From: Gordionus sp. m RMFG-2023 | Taxonomy: Eukaryota > Nematomorpha > Gordioida > Chordodea > Parachordodidae | Assembly (NCBI RefSeq): GCF_954871325.1 | Contig: NC_088777.1 | Span: 372,001 to 436,000, forward strand | Length of the DNA: 64,000 bases | Reading direction: 5' to 3' | Shown: positions 25,801-40,800 of the stretch, piece after piece | How positions within the stretch are numbered: position 1 is the first letter of the stretch | Layout of the letters: the number at the start of each line of letters is the position of its first letter | Program-made: the position numbers and the translations under genes | Notes under the pieces: model-generated | Seen by the model: the letters and a program-made list of their open reading frames with translations, nothing else | What the model was told of the DNA's origin: nothing | Database searches by the model: none

Positions 25801-28800
25801 AAGGGTGCATTACTTCGTCAAAAAAACGTTAGCCCTCTCAAAGTCCCTGGAGTTTTATTGGAGGCAAAATTGGGGTAAATGAATTGTGTATCAGATCTTA
25901 TTTAAAATATCATTTGAATCAATGAATTTCCAGCCATAAAGTGTTATTTTTTGGCTATTTAAGTAGAAATTCCCGGAAATTCTGTTTTTATTTTTTTATT
26001 ACTAAAATTCTTATATAAAATATAATCTATACCAGTGTTTTATTGGGGTAATTACCATACCAAATCGATAACTTTTCGGCCCGACCTTTTTAATTTCGAT
26101 AAAATTTTGCATACTGAGAGAATATCAATAGAAAGCATCGAATCCAAAATTTTAGCCTCCTAGTACTCATAGTTCCTGAGATATATATCAATGGTCAAAA
26201 GTGCCAAAAATGAGCTTTTTCGAAAAATAAGATTTTTAAAAATTGAGATAAGTTAAAAAATAATGATTTTAAAAAAATAAATTATATGTCATTTTGTAAA
26301 TCTTTTAAAGGCCAATTATTAAATATTAAGGATTTTTTTGAAATAATATTGTTGCGGTTTTTATTTACGTTATAAGTTTTAAACATAAAAACTCCAGGTG
26401 TTTCTTTTTTCAAATTTATTTGAATTTGATATTTTCTTATTCGATAACCTATTCATAAAAAAATTTAAACTTGGAACAACCATGGGTTTTTTAGTTATTG
26501 GGGATTTAAAAATAAAAAAATAAATTTTTTCAAAAATAGATGGCGCTTCATTATAAAATTGTTAAGATTATTATTTTTTTAAACTATTTTCTATTTTTGA
26601 ACAAAAATAGAAAGATTTTCTATCATTAATATTATGAAATGAGTTTATTTAGCTGTGGTTATAGGGTTATTACATGTCAAATCAATCACTTTTAGGCCGA
26701 CCCCTTTCTAAATCATAGGCTGGTTATATATGTTCCCATTAGATTATAAACAAAATTTTAGCGCATTAGCAACTATATAAGCGGAGATAATCGGGGTTAT
26801 AGGTCCAAAAAACGTCTTTTTTTGCTTTTACTGATGTTAAATAATTAGTTTGTTTTTAATTTAAAACTAAATATGATCAAATATTGATTCTAATATCAAT
26901 AGCTAAGTTAATAATTGATAATTATGGCGACAACATTAAAATTAATTTTTGATAAAATGGTCTTATGGTCAGTTGAAAACTTGAAATTAATATTTCGAAA
27001 TGTATATAATCTCCGATTTTTAATTTTTTTAAGAAATATTATCCGTTAACTATTTTTTTAATGATTTCTTCAACAATTAGCATGGCTGGATATTTATTTA
27101 AAAAAATATTGCACATTTTATACTTTAAAAAAAGTAGATGGCGCTATATATAATAGTTTTATTTTTTTTTATAAAAAATTTGAATTTTAGAAAATTTTAT
27201 AAATTTTGTAGATATAATATATAAATTAAAATTTATAAAAGATATTACCTATTTTCTGTTTTTCATTAAATTTAGTTTTTTTTACGCCTTGATAATTTCG
27301 TGTTGCGATAAATTATATGTACGCCCAGTAGCCGTTGATAGATAGGCTAACTATTGTTAAAAGATTATTTTATGGTATGAAAAGTAATCTTGTGCAGCTG
27401 GATAAGCAAAAGAATGTGCTGGTCCTTTGGGTGAAGAAAATTAATTTTTTACTTCATCTCTAATTACATTCACTTCTTGTACAAATCCTAACCACTAATC
27501 GTTTTCATATGCCCATGTTACATATCCTCTAATCTCATCGATTAATTGATCCTAAATCAAAGGATCCTCACGTGGATATACTATGTTCTCCACAATAAAT
27601 GTCTACGAATTAGAATATAGTTTAGTGTTGAGTTTAGTTAAACAATTACTCGCCTTAAAATGATTATCAAATTATTAAGAACTAACCTTTTTTTGTCACT
27701 CGTTCCCCCTTTTTAATGCTAGATTATGCATTCTTTTTTTCCTGTTAAATACCTTACTAACTTCATCACTGCGAATTTTTTTTTAACAATATCAACTGTT
27801 TTTTGATTGAGATATTTTTGCAGGCTTTCGATTTGGAGTTGAAAGAATTCCCTTTTCTTCTAAAACGATTTCGGAATTATTGCCATATGATTATGTAGCG
27901 TTGTGAATGTCGTTTTTATTTTATTTGCGCTCCAATTAGGAGGCAGAATGGTCAGCAATTGATACATTTTTATTTTTAGATAAATTAGGATATTGTAATT
28001 TCATATTATTGAGTAATATCTTTATTATCTTTTGCACCCGATTCTGGATTGTTAATTATTATATCTGAAATAAGCTTTTTATATTTTCGCTATCCTTTTT
28101 TTTTGGGATAATTTTTTTCGCTTAAATTTTTTTTCTTAATAGGAGATATTCCAATTTCGTTTAAAGTTATATTAATTGTACCTATTGATGTTGATGCTGT
28201 GTTGATATTATTTACATATTAGCTATCAGAATAGTTATATTTTCAATATTTTTTTGTGATAACCGTTTACGACATTTATCATAAATATAGTGTTTCGCCT
28301 CCAATGTTTGGATATTGTGTCATCCACGTCATAACTCTACGCAGGTTCTTATTATAATTAAAGTGTTTAGATTCTTTAAAAGGGTTTACGCGATATTTAT
28401 ACTTGTACATTATAAATAATTTTAAGAAGAAAAAATAATCAATATCAAAATATTTGTAAAATAAAAATTAATTAATATTAGGGCAGGTGCATGTGAATTT
28501 GCTTTTATCTTTCAACAATTAATTATCATATTTTCTTGTTGGAGATATCGGAATCTTAACTATCTTTTTAGGAAAATTAATCATTTATTATAAAAACAAC
28601 TAATTATTACAAGTTATCAATATAATAATAATAATAATAAGTAAGCCTATCAAACGATCTGTGCAAAATCTTATTATTTATGTTTAAAAGTGAAAAAAAG
28701 TTTAAAAAAATAATAATCTTAACCAAACACGTTATTTTATAAAGGAGCGCCATCTATTTTTTGAAAAAAATATTTATTTTTTGATTTTTTAAATCCTACT

Positions 28801-31800
28801 AACTAAAAAACTCATGGTTGTCTCAAGTATTATTTTATGAATAGATATAAGGTTGGAGAAAAAAAAATATTAAATTCAAAAAAATTTGGAAAGCGAAACA
28901 TCTGGAGTTTTCATGTTTAAAATTTAGGACGTAAATAAAAACCGCAACAATATTATTTCAAAAAAATGCTTAATATTTAATAAAAGGCCTTTAATAGAGT
29001 TACAAAATGACATATAACTTGTTTTTTAACTTATCTCAATTTCAAAAAATGGTATATTTCAAAAAAAGGTCATTTTTAGCACTTTTGACTATTGATATCT
29101 CAGGAACTATGAGTACTATGAGGCTAAAATTTTGGATTCGATGCTTTCTAATGATATTCTATCAGCATGCAAAATTTTATCGAAACTAAAAAGGTCGGGC
29201 CTAAAAGTTATCGATTTGGTATGGAATTACCCATTGCAAATATTTAAATATCATTATCATTTTAGATATAATCTTCATTATCAAGCCACTCAATCATTTT
29301 ATAACTCACTTATTTTGTTCTTTTTAGGTGTTTTTTTTAAAATAATTTTAAGTATGGTCTTTGTTATGTCATTTTTTAAGATTTTTTTTATACGGAAAAA
29401 ATTTTTTTTTATATTTATAGATTTCGGAGGTTCGAACGACATTTTATGTCACATGATGCCCTTTTACTCCTACGATATTCCTCATACTTGTGGCCCCGAT
29501 CCCAAGGTTTGTTGCCAATTCGATTTCAACAGGCTTCCCCAAACTGGTATGAGTTGTCCGTGGAGAGTTGCCCCTCAACCCATAGACGCGTCAAATGTTA
29601 GAGAGAGGTTTTGTTAATGGGATAATTTGGTGGTGTAGAGAAAAGAAGAGAGCGGGAAGGAAAAAACAGATTAATTTTGCCAACTTTATCAATGATATAT
29701 ATCACTACACATGATCTTATAATGTTTGCATGCAGAGCCATTCTTTTGCTTGATCAGTATCGCAAAAAAAGTCAGTTGTACCAGACCAACAACCTTTTAG
29801 TGCCATTGGGCGACGATTTTAGGTATAAAACGGGTAAGGAATGGACTTACCAAATGGGAAATTATTTGCAAATCATGGAATACCTCAATAATCATCCGCA
29901 ATTCAATGCCAAAGTAAAATGCCTAACCTTGCATTCACGGTTAGCGCCACTTCATGGCTATAGGCATTTTTTTTTTCGCCTCGAATTCGTGCTAACAGCG
30001 AATGCAGGGCAACTGTATTAATAATGAATTCCTGGAAAATTTTTATTATGATACTTAAAGTTGTCTCACTAAATCCAGATTAAATTCGCTACCCTTTCCG
30101 AATACTTCGAAGCAATTAAACAGGGCACTACTACTAAGAACGATGCTAATTCCGAAGAAAAATCGGATAAGAGGTTTCCGGTTTTGAGAGGAGACTTTTT
30201 CACGTACGCTGACAAGGATAACGATTATTGGAGTGGGTATTACACGAGCAGACCGAAGTACAAGAGGATGGAAAGGATCTTGGAATACAAACTGAGGTAG
30301 TAATTTTTTTCCTGACAAATTTTATATCAATGACTTTAATACTAACCTAGACTGACATTTATTTAGAAGTGTACATACATTAAAATCAGCTGTAGTCAAG
30401 ATATCATTCGACGTATCTTTTAATGCAGTTTAACGAATGAATCATCAATATAGGTTAGTATTAATAATGGCATTGATTTAAATGTCTACCCTGAAACAAT
30501 GTTATGAATTATTTGTACAATAATTTTATACAAAAAAGGTACGAGATGCATTCACATGATCTTTTGATAATACTATAATATCACGTGTAAAAACTTTAAC
30601 TAATTAATAACTATGATGATAAGACTACTCCTGATATCAAAATGGAGATGGTTGAACTTTGGAAAAGTGGAGGAGTCTTTTTAATTAAACGATTACTCAT
30701 AGCACATTTGAAGACCTGGCAAAGATTAAGATATGCATGGAAGAAGTCCATAGACATGTCTTCGATTTTAACGGATAAAAATGTCCCTCTAGTTATGAAG
30801 GGAAAAGAGTTATGCAAACTACGTGAAAAGTGTGAGATGCATGACAGCTAGACACTTAAAGTTAAAGCAACGCGCGACGCCACTTTAGAAAGAACGGACC
30901 TTAGAATGGGTAATTAGATATGTGTGGTATCTTTGAGAGAGAAACACTAGCAAAAAAACTGAGTGAAAGGATTAGGATAGAAGCCATAGGTGATGCCACG
31001 AGAAAATATAGGCTGAAATGGTTTGAACATGTTGAAAGGAAAGCAAAAGATTTTTAAATGGACAAATACCTTTTGTTGGAAGTTTAGGATACAAGACCCA
31101 GGGCGACCAAAGACAAGCTGGGTGAAAGTGGTAGATAATAATTTTAAATTGTTAGGTTTGACCAGTGGCTATACCATAAAACGAAAGAGGGGATTAGGAA
31201 AAAAAGTTGGCTCACCTTGGTAAACCTGTGAAAGGGTCATTACTAGAAGAAGAAGATTATACGAAAAAAATACTCCTCAGAAAAAATAATATCGTAATTA
31301 ACAAATTATGACAATAGCTAGCCAGAATGGTTAAAATATCTACGTGCATTAAATACTGTATCAATATATCATCTTTAAGGCCATATATCGAAATACTTTA
31401 AAAGTATCTTATAATAACTCGGCTTTTAACCTCCCACAGAATTTTGTCCTCATTAAGTTAGGGCCCAAAATTAAAATTTTGTGTCGGGTTTAACATTAGC
31501 AGCTGGCTTAGATATATAAACGGACCTGGCATCAGCTTAAGAGCACTCTACTCATATCTCATTTTATCCATATCTCATTTTATCCATAAAATAAAGCTAA
31601 AGGTGTATAGTTGAATCACTATCTATGAAAGATTTGTCTCGCCTAAACAAATGACATATGGCGATTTTTTTAAAATTATCACATATTCTCTATACTTATC
31701 AAATTATTTCGATGAAGAAACGGTGTAGACTATTTGTTTGCGAGCATCGAATAATATTTGAAATAGTAGATTATAGTTTTATATCTTTAATTATTTAAAT

Positions 31801-34800
31801 ATGGATTAAAGAAAGAAAATTAGCTATATCGGGTATAGTTGACTTTTGCTATAGTTAATTAAATTTTCTGCCCCCCTTGGAAATGATCTATAACAAGGTT
31901 GTGGAGTATTCTTAAACAGTAGCTTCTAACTTGCCTTTTTTTTTAAAAAAAGAGGCATTTTTAACAATTCACTCCCAAATCCTACCTTCAGTCTCATTGT
32001 GGCGGGGGAGTGGCAACGTTTTGGCTGCCAATGGAGCCTTAAAAGGTTCCCTGTGGTCTGGATCTAGAATATGATCATCGTCTCCTCGACGGGAAGTAAA
32101 AACCACCTAAAAGGGTTGATACCTTGCTCAAAAATTTCCTAATGATTACAACATATTTAGAATCAGAATGCTCTTATTATATAGTAATTTTTTTAAATTC
32201 TAAGGGAATGAGGAAGAGGCGAAAAAACGAATATTATTTTATAAATTATTATCGGATTTTATTTTATAAAAATGTCATGATGAAAGGTAAACATTGTTCA
32301 TTTTTTATCTTCATTATTTTTAAAAAAATTTTTTTATAATTTAAATAATTATTATAAGAGCGGCGGAAATATTTTATTCCCTGGCTATCGTAACCAACCA
32401 AGACAAGCCAACTATCAGGGATTATCTGGACATTTTTTACCCACTGCTAGATACGGCGCGAAATGATCTGGGATTGTTTCAACATCACGATGGTATAACG
32501 GGTACAGCTAAACATCATGTTATGGAGGACTATGCTATCAGGTTAGATCTATTTACACTGTTCTATGTCTCTTTTCGATAAGGGTAGGGGAATGGTAGGA
32601 GCCAGTTAACTCCATATATCTTACATGAGGCAGAGACTCGTGAGGAAAGGGTGTTCGCTAATAAATAATATTTTGGAGAGGCAATAGTCTAGGATGGTTG
32701 TTTCCAAAAAATTCTCTCTTGCAGGCATGGTCAATTGTAGCAAACTTGATAAAAAATTATGATTTGCATTGTAATTGTGAATAAATTCAGAATAAATTCA
32801 ATGGAATAAAATAGAAAGAATTTGATAATATCATGAGTGTAAAATTTTGATTTTATATGGAAATGGAAGGAAAAAAGAATTTGATGGATTGGTTAAGCAA
32901 TAAGGTAACGAAAAATGTTATGGAGATTTGGTAGAAATAGCCAGGTCATACACATTTACAGGCCTGGCTGTTTGGCTTCTTTTAGTATTGATATATAGTG
33001 TCAAGTGGGCGGGTTTCTAAGAAAAGAAAAAACTAAGTAGAGGACAAAGAAAATGAAATATTTATATATTTATTTTAATTTTTGATATTATTCAATTTAC
33101 TCCAAAAAATAAATATTTGTTAGAATGCTGAGAGCCATAAAAATCTCTGAAAGAATATTAGACTCGTCTCTCGATCTCTTATTGGATTCGACGCCGTCGT
33201 CATCTAACATTTTAAACGGCGCTGAACAACCTAACATCTTTGTCGGAAACGAAACTGATAAATTCAAAAATTTTATATATTTTGATCCCGAAATGGAACA
33301 GGATAGCAAGTAAAGCTCTAAATTGTTTTCGTGTATATTGCCCCCGAGGTTAAAAAAAAATGAAAGAGCTATTAAATCTAAAATCTAGCCATAAGATATT
33401 GACTTTCCCCCACCCAAATCATCCCTTTACGATCATTACACGTATAAGGAATTTGAATTTACCTATGAGTCATTATTCCTATTTCTCAAGGCATTCATTT
33501 TTTATATTTTCCCCAGGGGTTTTCTTGAGATCCTGATTCCATAATTCGCTATAAACGGAATTAAAGAAAAATATGATTTTATTTGATTATAATTTAATAT
33601 AAAATTTTACCCTGCACAGTAAGATCTAAAAAGCTCGGCCCTGGGTCAGACAATCTTCAAATAGATTTATAACGGGAAGGGCTGGGAAATAATATATATA
33701 AAAAATTTTCGGACCAGACTAGATTATTTACAGATAAAAATATAGGGGAAGACCTGGTAAATCTTTAATTTTTAAGTAAAATTTTAATAGACTAGCCCCA
33801 ATATTATTTTAAAATAAGTTTCATGTTGATTTCTTTGTATTCTTAAGAGCTGCCTAACTAAAGTACTAAATCTACGTATAATAAATAGTCAATTCACAAA
33901 ATAGATTAAGCAAGTTATTTATGATATGATATGATTACAGATAAACAATAGATTAGAAAAAATATTGATAGCCATACAGGAGAGATATAAGAACCTTAAA
34001 TTGACATTGGGAGAAGAAAAAAATTTAGACATAGGTATTCAAAAATCGGTAAAATTTGTACCAAGAAATTTCGTAAAATTTTAATCGGCTGGAACGAGTA
34101 AAAATTTTTATGGGCGGGAAAACTCGCGCCAAAATTTTTAAAGGGTGGAGTGTGGATCTCTACCGAAAATATCATTCCCAAACCCCATTGGTTATATCAG
34201 TTCAAAATATTTCGCGAAATTCAAAATGATTACTTTTATTTACAAATGTATTTTTTTTTAAAAAGAATTTTTTACCTCATCAATTCTCTTGCTCACGAGA
34301 GGCAGGAACTCTACACATTACGCGTGAATATCAAAGAGGTGTGCCTGTTAGATCACGCCACGAGGCAAGTCATAGAGGCTCAAATAAATCCCGAATTAAA
34401 GTTCGATCCCTTCGCTGGACCTTCTACGAGCGAGGAATTAAGGGCCTTTGAGGTGAGACGAAAATAATTTATATACTAACATAACTCTTATGATAGATAG
34501 ATGTTTAGAATTAATATACTATTCTACCTACAAAATATTAATAAAGTAAAGTAATCTAAATGTTAAAATTTGTAATCAAGTCATTAGTTGAAAGAATGGA
34601 GGAGGGCTAACTTGATTCTGCTTAAGGAAGGCCCTTTTCCAGATATTTCTTCTGATTTAAAGATGGAAGTATACATTGACTTGATTGGATAATAATTCGT
34701 GCGGCAACAATTTGTGAGCCGATATTGACAAATGAATTATCTGCAAATTCGTATTTTTAAAAAAAATATAGATATTTTTAAACTTGTTTATCCTCAACAC

Positions 34801-37800
34801 ACACTCATTGACATTTCGTTTCACATTTATGAATATATCTTTTTTGTAATCATAAATTTATCTACCATCTTAGTTCGCGCAAATTTAACGTCTGCTTTTA
34901 CCACTTTTTTTTATATTATCAAAACGTAACGCATTCCTAATTATATTATCGTCTGCCTTTTTATTTCATTTTTTTTTTCTAATTTCATTTTAAAAAATAA
35001 GTTATTTTTTTAAAAAAAATTTTTTATATAATATTGAATTTAAGCTACATACATATGAATAAACAACTAGGAAGGAATTAATGGGATTTTTAGTGCCACC
35101 ACCTTATTATTCTCATATGGGTAACAAAGTGTTTTGTAAGTTTTTTCTTGAGAGTTCATAAAGAATGGATCGCAGACCGTTACCAATTTACATCAATGAA
35201 TGAATAAAAAGTATTTACCAATTTACGTTTTTTAAACGGTTTCTTAACGCGAAACGGTTTGACCAATTTGCACGACTCCATTTGAAATGCGTTATTTGCG
35301 TTTGCCAAACGTAGCGTTTGGCCCCGCATTCACAGTTAGCGTGAAATCGCGGCGATTCGCACTAACTATGAATGAGGGGTGAAGCGACCAGGACCAATTT
35401 GTGCGTCGCATTTTTTTCTTATTTGATAACAAAATCGCGTTATTCTTCCCTTCCCCATGTGCTTAATATAACCAAACTGCTATTTGTATATATATGCTTC
35501 TTAAATCAGCTGGTCTTCAAAGTAACGTTACCAGCCTTAAGCGCCACTCCGTATGAGCTAAGAAGGGAGCAGTCCTGTTTGCTATCTTCTCAAACGAGCC
35601 TGGCCAAGATTGAAGTTTGGAATCGTGGTGGGAGAACATACAATCGATTACTCGGAGATCTGAAAAAGTTTGTTTTTCTTCTTCATAATATAAACAAAAA
35701 AAATACACATGCTTATATTTTAACGAAAATGAATTAGGAAAAATGGGAGAAAAGTCTTATTACACGTTACTAGTTTTAAAAAGTATCGTTCCTCATCTAA
35801 GTTACTTCATGATAGTAATAAAGAAAATGAATATTAGTAATCAAATATTAAAAATATAATTCCTAGATTTGTTTTCCTACATATCTTATTTAATGCCTCT
35901 CAAATTTTAGAAATAGAAACCTTTTGTCTCGTTTCATTTTATTTTCGGACATATTTGTAATTATTTTCGATAAGATGGTCTTATTTGCAGTTATGAAAAT
36001 ACCAAATGTAATATAATTACAATTTTAAATGTAATTATATTACATTTCATATTATATTTAATTTAAAAGTCGCGAATTAGCGACAAAAGAGTAACCCTCA
36101 CTTTTATCTACCTGAGAAAGATATGATGATTAAAATGTATATTAAAAATAAATGGCTATTTTTTCCCCATTTAAAAAGGAGCGGTTTTAAGGTGGATTTC
36201 AAATCCCCCACCCATAAGGGTGCTGACACATTTTCTATTTACAATTCGGATGTCAAACTGATGTTCGACTCTAGTACCGCCTTGTTACAGGTTTTTAAGA
36301 CAATATATTTTATTTTTTAAAATTGTTTTTTAATCCTAATTATTATATCTATAATGAAGCTATACCCTTTAACCACCATTTTCTTTGCTTTGAATATTCC
36401 TTTAATCGCTATTTGAGAAATATTCGGTAAATTTATGTTTCAATTTTTTTTTCGTGAAAAGAAAACGAATTCTTCTTTTTTAGAAATTTTTATATCTCCT
36501 GAAACAAAGAGAGAAAGCAAGGAATAAAATAAAAGGGGGATAGGGCTAATAGATGGTTTATTACAATCCATATACTGTGAAATAACATTTCAAGAAATAC
36601 ATAACCCAAACGCGTACCATAACTTCTCGCCTCAAATTCTCTTACTACGAAGCCAAGAAATCCAGCTCTCAGACCAGCGGTGCTTACATATTCATGCCCG
36701 AAACAGAAGCAAAGGAGCTGAATCCGGTTCGCGATCCGCAAAAATCTTTTATCGCCGTGATGAGGGGACCCTTAGAATCGAAAGTGATAACCCGATTTCC
36801 TCTCATTTACAACAACGTTGGAAAGTCGTCGAATAAAGGTAGATGTTATAGCATTTAACACATTTTCCTACACTTAAATCTCATCAAGCAGACGATTTGT
36901 AGGTTTCCTCGATCGTTGTGATGACTGCCTCAATGTTGTTTCCATTTCAACAGGCATTGAAGACATATCCAGTCCACCCGAATTTTCATCAGCATTTTCC
37001 GTTTCGCTGGTTGATCCCTCTATAGGTGATTTCTTTTCATTTTCCGAATTTTTATATCTATTTCCCACAATATTTCCTTCCCCTCTCTCTGACTTCGCCA
37101 TTTCTATTGCTATATCCCTTTTTCGCAGTTGTTCAACATGCTCCCGTATCGTTCTATCCCTATCTTCTGCCGAATATGAATATCTACCAGTTCTGGATTC
37201 TATAATTCCCTCTCTCCACACACTAGTTTGTGAAACCTCGAATTCCCTTATTCGAGTGTTTTCATCATGAGCTGTCTTTTGTCGCATATTTGATCGTTAG
37301 ATACAACCCAATAATGGTTTTGCGTGAACGTCCAGATGATTGGTGCTCGCGCATTCTCTATGCTGTCAAAACTTCGCCCATAGCCTCCTCTGGCTCCTTA
37401 ACATCCTATCTAGTGATGAAAATATCTACTTTTAAGTGTTCTTAATGTTCTTTCAGCTAACCCATTCGTTTTGAGTCGAAATTCTGCAGAAATAAACCGA
37501 GAGCCATTATCTAAAACGATTTGTGTTGGCGTTCCAAAGCGTACGAACCGTTTCTTTAACGCCGATCATTGCTATAGACGTGGCTTCTCTAATCAACGCG
37601 ATCTCATCCCATTTAGTGCTTACATCAACTCCATCTAACCAAATAATAAATAAGTTCAGCGAAATCTAGATGAATGCGTTTCCATGGAGTATTAGAGATG
37701 TTCCACGAATGTCAAGGAACCTCCACTGTATATTACCTGTTACTTTGACAAGGAGTGCATTGACAAACATATTGTTCAATGTCATTGTATTCTAAAACTT

Positions 37801-40800
37801 AATATCATAGCATTGACTCCTAGATACCCCCCTGTGTATGATAGTCGAAATATATTTTCTCGACACGGTTGGAATTCGCAACTTTCAATTAAATCATATC
37901 TCGATCTACTGACAATTTCTCCCAACGATTATTAAAACAAACTGACTGAACCATTTTTCGTATCAAAACCAACTCATGCTCCCTAGATGTTTTGAATTGC
38001 TTTATTTAGCAGTCAATCTTTGGAGTTGAACTTGACCGAGATATATAGAGATCTAATTGTTAATGCTTGTTTTTTGGCCGTTATTTGATTCTATACTTGC
38101 TTAATGGAAGTCCTAGAAAATGTATCTGCTAGTATTTTAATTTTTCCTGGGCGGTTTCAATTCGAGATCAGGCGCGGACATTTTCCATTCCCATCGAGTA
38201 AATCAACTTTTATATTATTTTTGAAAGCTCACGTTTATCGCCAAATAATTTTTTCAGGGATTTCTGATCTGTTAGCAAAAAAAAATTTTGTCCAAAAAAT
38301 AAAGGTGGGAAATTTTTCCATTCCTAACAACAATGCTTGTGTCTCTTTTTCTATTGGTTCTTAATTTTTCTCCAACCTAAATTATTTTTTTCGCTGCCCG
38401 AGTCCGAATTAAAAAATTCCCAACTCTATTCGACCCGATTTTTTTAAAATTTGAGTGTGAATATTATAATATCCGAAAGCAATTAAACATTATGTGCGTT
38501 TAATTTGACCGCCATAATATAATCAATATTTATATTAAATCGCATTTTGTTTGAATTGGAAACATATACCTTTTATTCAGTTTAGTTATTAAAAAAAGTT
38601 GAAATACAATCGAATTTAAAAATTATTGCAAAGTGTGTCATATAATGAACTTATTATAAAGATATATCATTATCGATAGTATCACATAGTAAATAATTGT
38701 GATATATAAATAATGAGGAGTCGAGTTTATCAGGCTTTAAACAAGTCCTACCTTCAAAGGCCCTACCAGCCACCGAAAGCGCTCTTTCATTGCTAGTCGA
38801 AGAAGCAGAAATATCCAGGAATTTAAGAACCTGGGAAAGTCTTTTTGATAAGTCTTCCACCAATTTAAAATTTGGTTAACGATGTTAAATACTGAAAATT
38901 TGAGGCTATTTAATTAAATATATATTTTAAGATAAATATATTTTAATTAACCTGATAGAACATGATAAAAATAGAGTATGTAATAATAACACAAAAAATA
39001 TAATAACAAAATAGTTTGGTAAACTCATGTTATTATCTAAAATAATAATTGAAAATGACATGTTATTCTGAATTACATTTTAATGATGAAATGTGTCAAA
39101 TAAATAATGATATGTTATTTTAATTGACATTATGAATTATAATAATGATTTTTTTAGAATATTTATTTACCGAGTCGAGTCTCGGGTCAGACACCTCTTA
39201 CGACCCGAGCCCGAAAATAAAGTTTTTTATGTTCGAGCTCGGGTCGGGCTACGACAACCCGCGCAAACCTCTAGGGGAGTTATAAAAATAATTTCTTCGA
39301 CAAATAAGATAGAAATCCTGAAATCCCTATTTCCCAACCTCATAGGATTTCTATCTGCAATATTTGTCGAGGATTTCAGGATGTCTCCCTCGACAAATAT
39401 TGCAGATAGAAATCCTGAAATTTCTATTTCCCAACCTCATAGGATTTTCCATCCTATGTTTATCATTCTTTTCTTTTTTTATCTTATAATACAGATGATG
39501 ATTACGAGGACAATTATCAAGACAATTCGATGGGTTCTATTTCTTATCTGACTCACAAAGTATCCTTGTGGAATGTAGGAGCCGATGATGGTAAGTTTGT
39601 TTTTTTTACTTTATAGTTTTTAATGAGATTACCTATAATAATTTATGAAACTTTAAATCATATTAAGAAGGATTGGTCTCTCTAAAATAAGAAATGAAAT
39701 CAGAAACAGGTTATTAGAAGATATTTGAACATCTCTATATTACAAATGTATAAATATGTTTTTTTTTGAAACATATTCTAGCCATCCCTCAGAACGATAT
39801 ATTGCACATAGAAAATGACATATACATGGGTTCATCAACCGATGCCAACAAAGAAATTGTCATGAGGATCGACACTGATATACGTAACCAAAAACGTTAT
39901 TTCTACACCGACAATAATGGATTTCAGGTTTTTTTTCCTCCTACATTTATCAGCACTGGTAATAATGAGCGGATATTCTTATCGAATATTCTTCTCACAA
40001 CCTTTAGTCTCTAAATTATGTCGAGGTCAAAAATCTTACCTTTGAGGGTTCGGTTTTTCTCCCTTTATATAGCCTTCACTCATTGGAAAGTTTTAATATC
40101 TAGATGACTTGTCATTTCAGCGAAACGCGTTACCCTTGATGTATTGCGTTCGCTCTCAAAAAGTGTTTTTCACAGAAATGAGGTGATACCGTTTAATATT
40201 AAGTTTTAATAGAATATAATTTTCCGAAAATAATAAAAATATTTTTGCAAATAAATCTTTCTTTTTATTAAGAAACCCAATTATAGATATGGATAAAAGA
40301 ATATTTAACCAATCGTCATTATTTTTTTTAACAATCAAAAAAAAATTTAGATTCAAAAAAGACGTTTTTTGGATAAATTACCGATTCAGGCCAATTTTTA
40401 TCCCATGCCAACTTCTAGTTTTATCGAAGATGATTCATATAATGGGGACAAAGTTCGAATGACCCTTTTGACGGCTCAGCCGCTAGGGGTGGGCAGCTTG
40501 CACTTAGGTATTTTTTAAAAATGGATATTGAACTATTTTTAAAATTTTTTGGGATGAGTGTCGTAACTGTAAATTAAAAATGGCGTTTACTGAATTTGAA
40601 AGGCATTTATTTTATAATTAACCATCCCACCTTAGCACAAATCATGCCCTGACATATATAATATACTAACCCTCTAGCACCGAAATAACTAGTTTGAATT
40701 GGTATGGTGACTTAAAAAATATTTTAGATGGACAGCGTTGAAAGAGATTGGCAGCCATTTGATATACAATTACTGGTCACTCCTGATTTTTTTTTGAAAA

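Noticed and set aside
31960-32110. GC-richer stretch as an exon of mannosidase II
   Set aside because: It does not fit the protein between exons 10 and 11, which already join in phase; more likely a repeat remnant.
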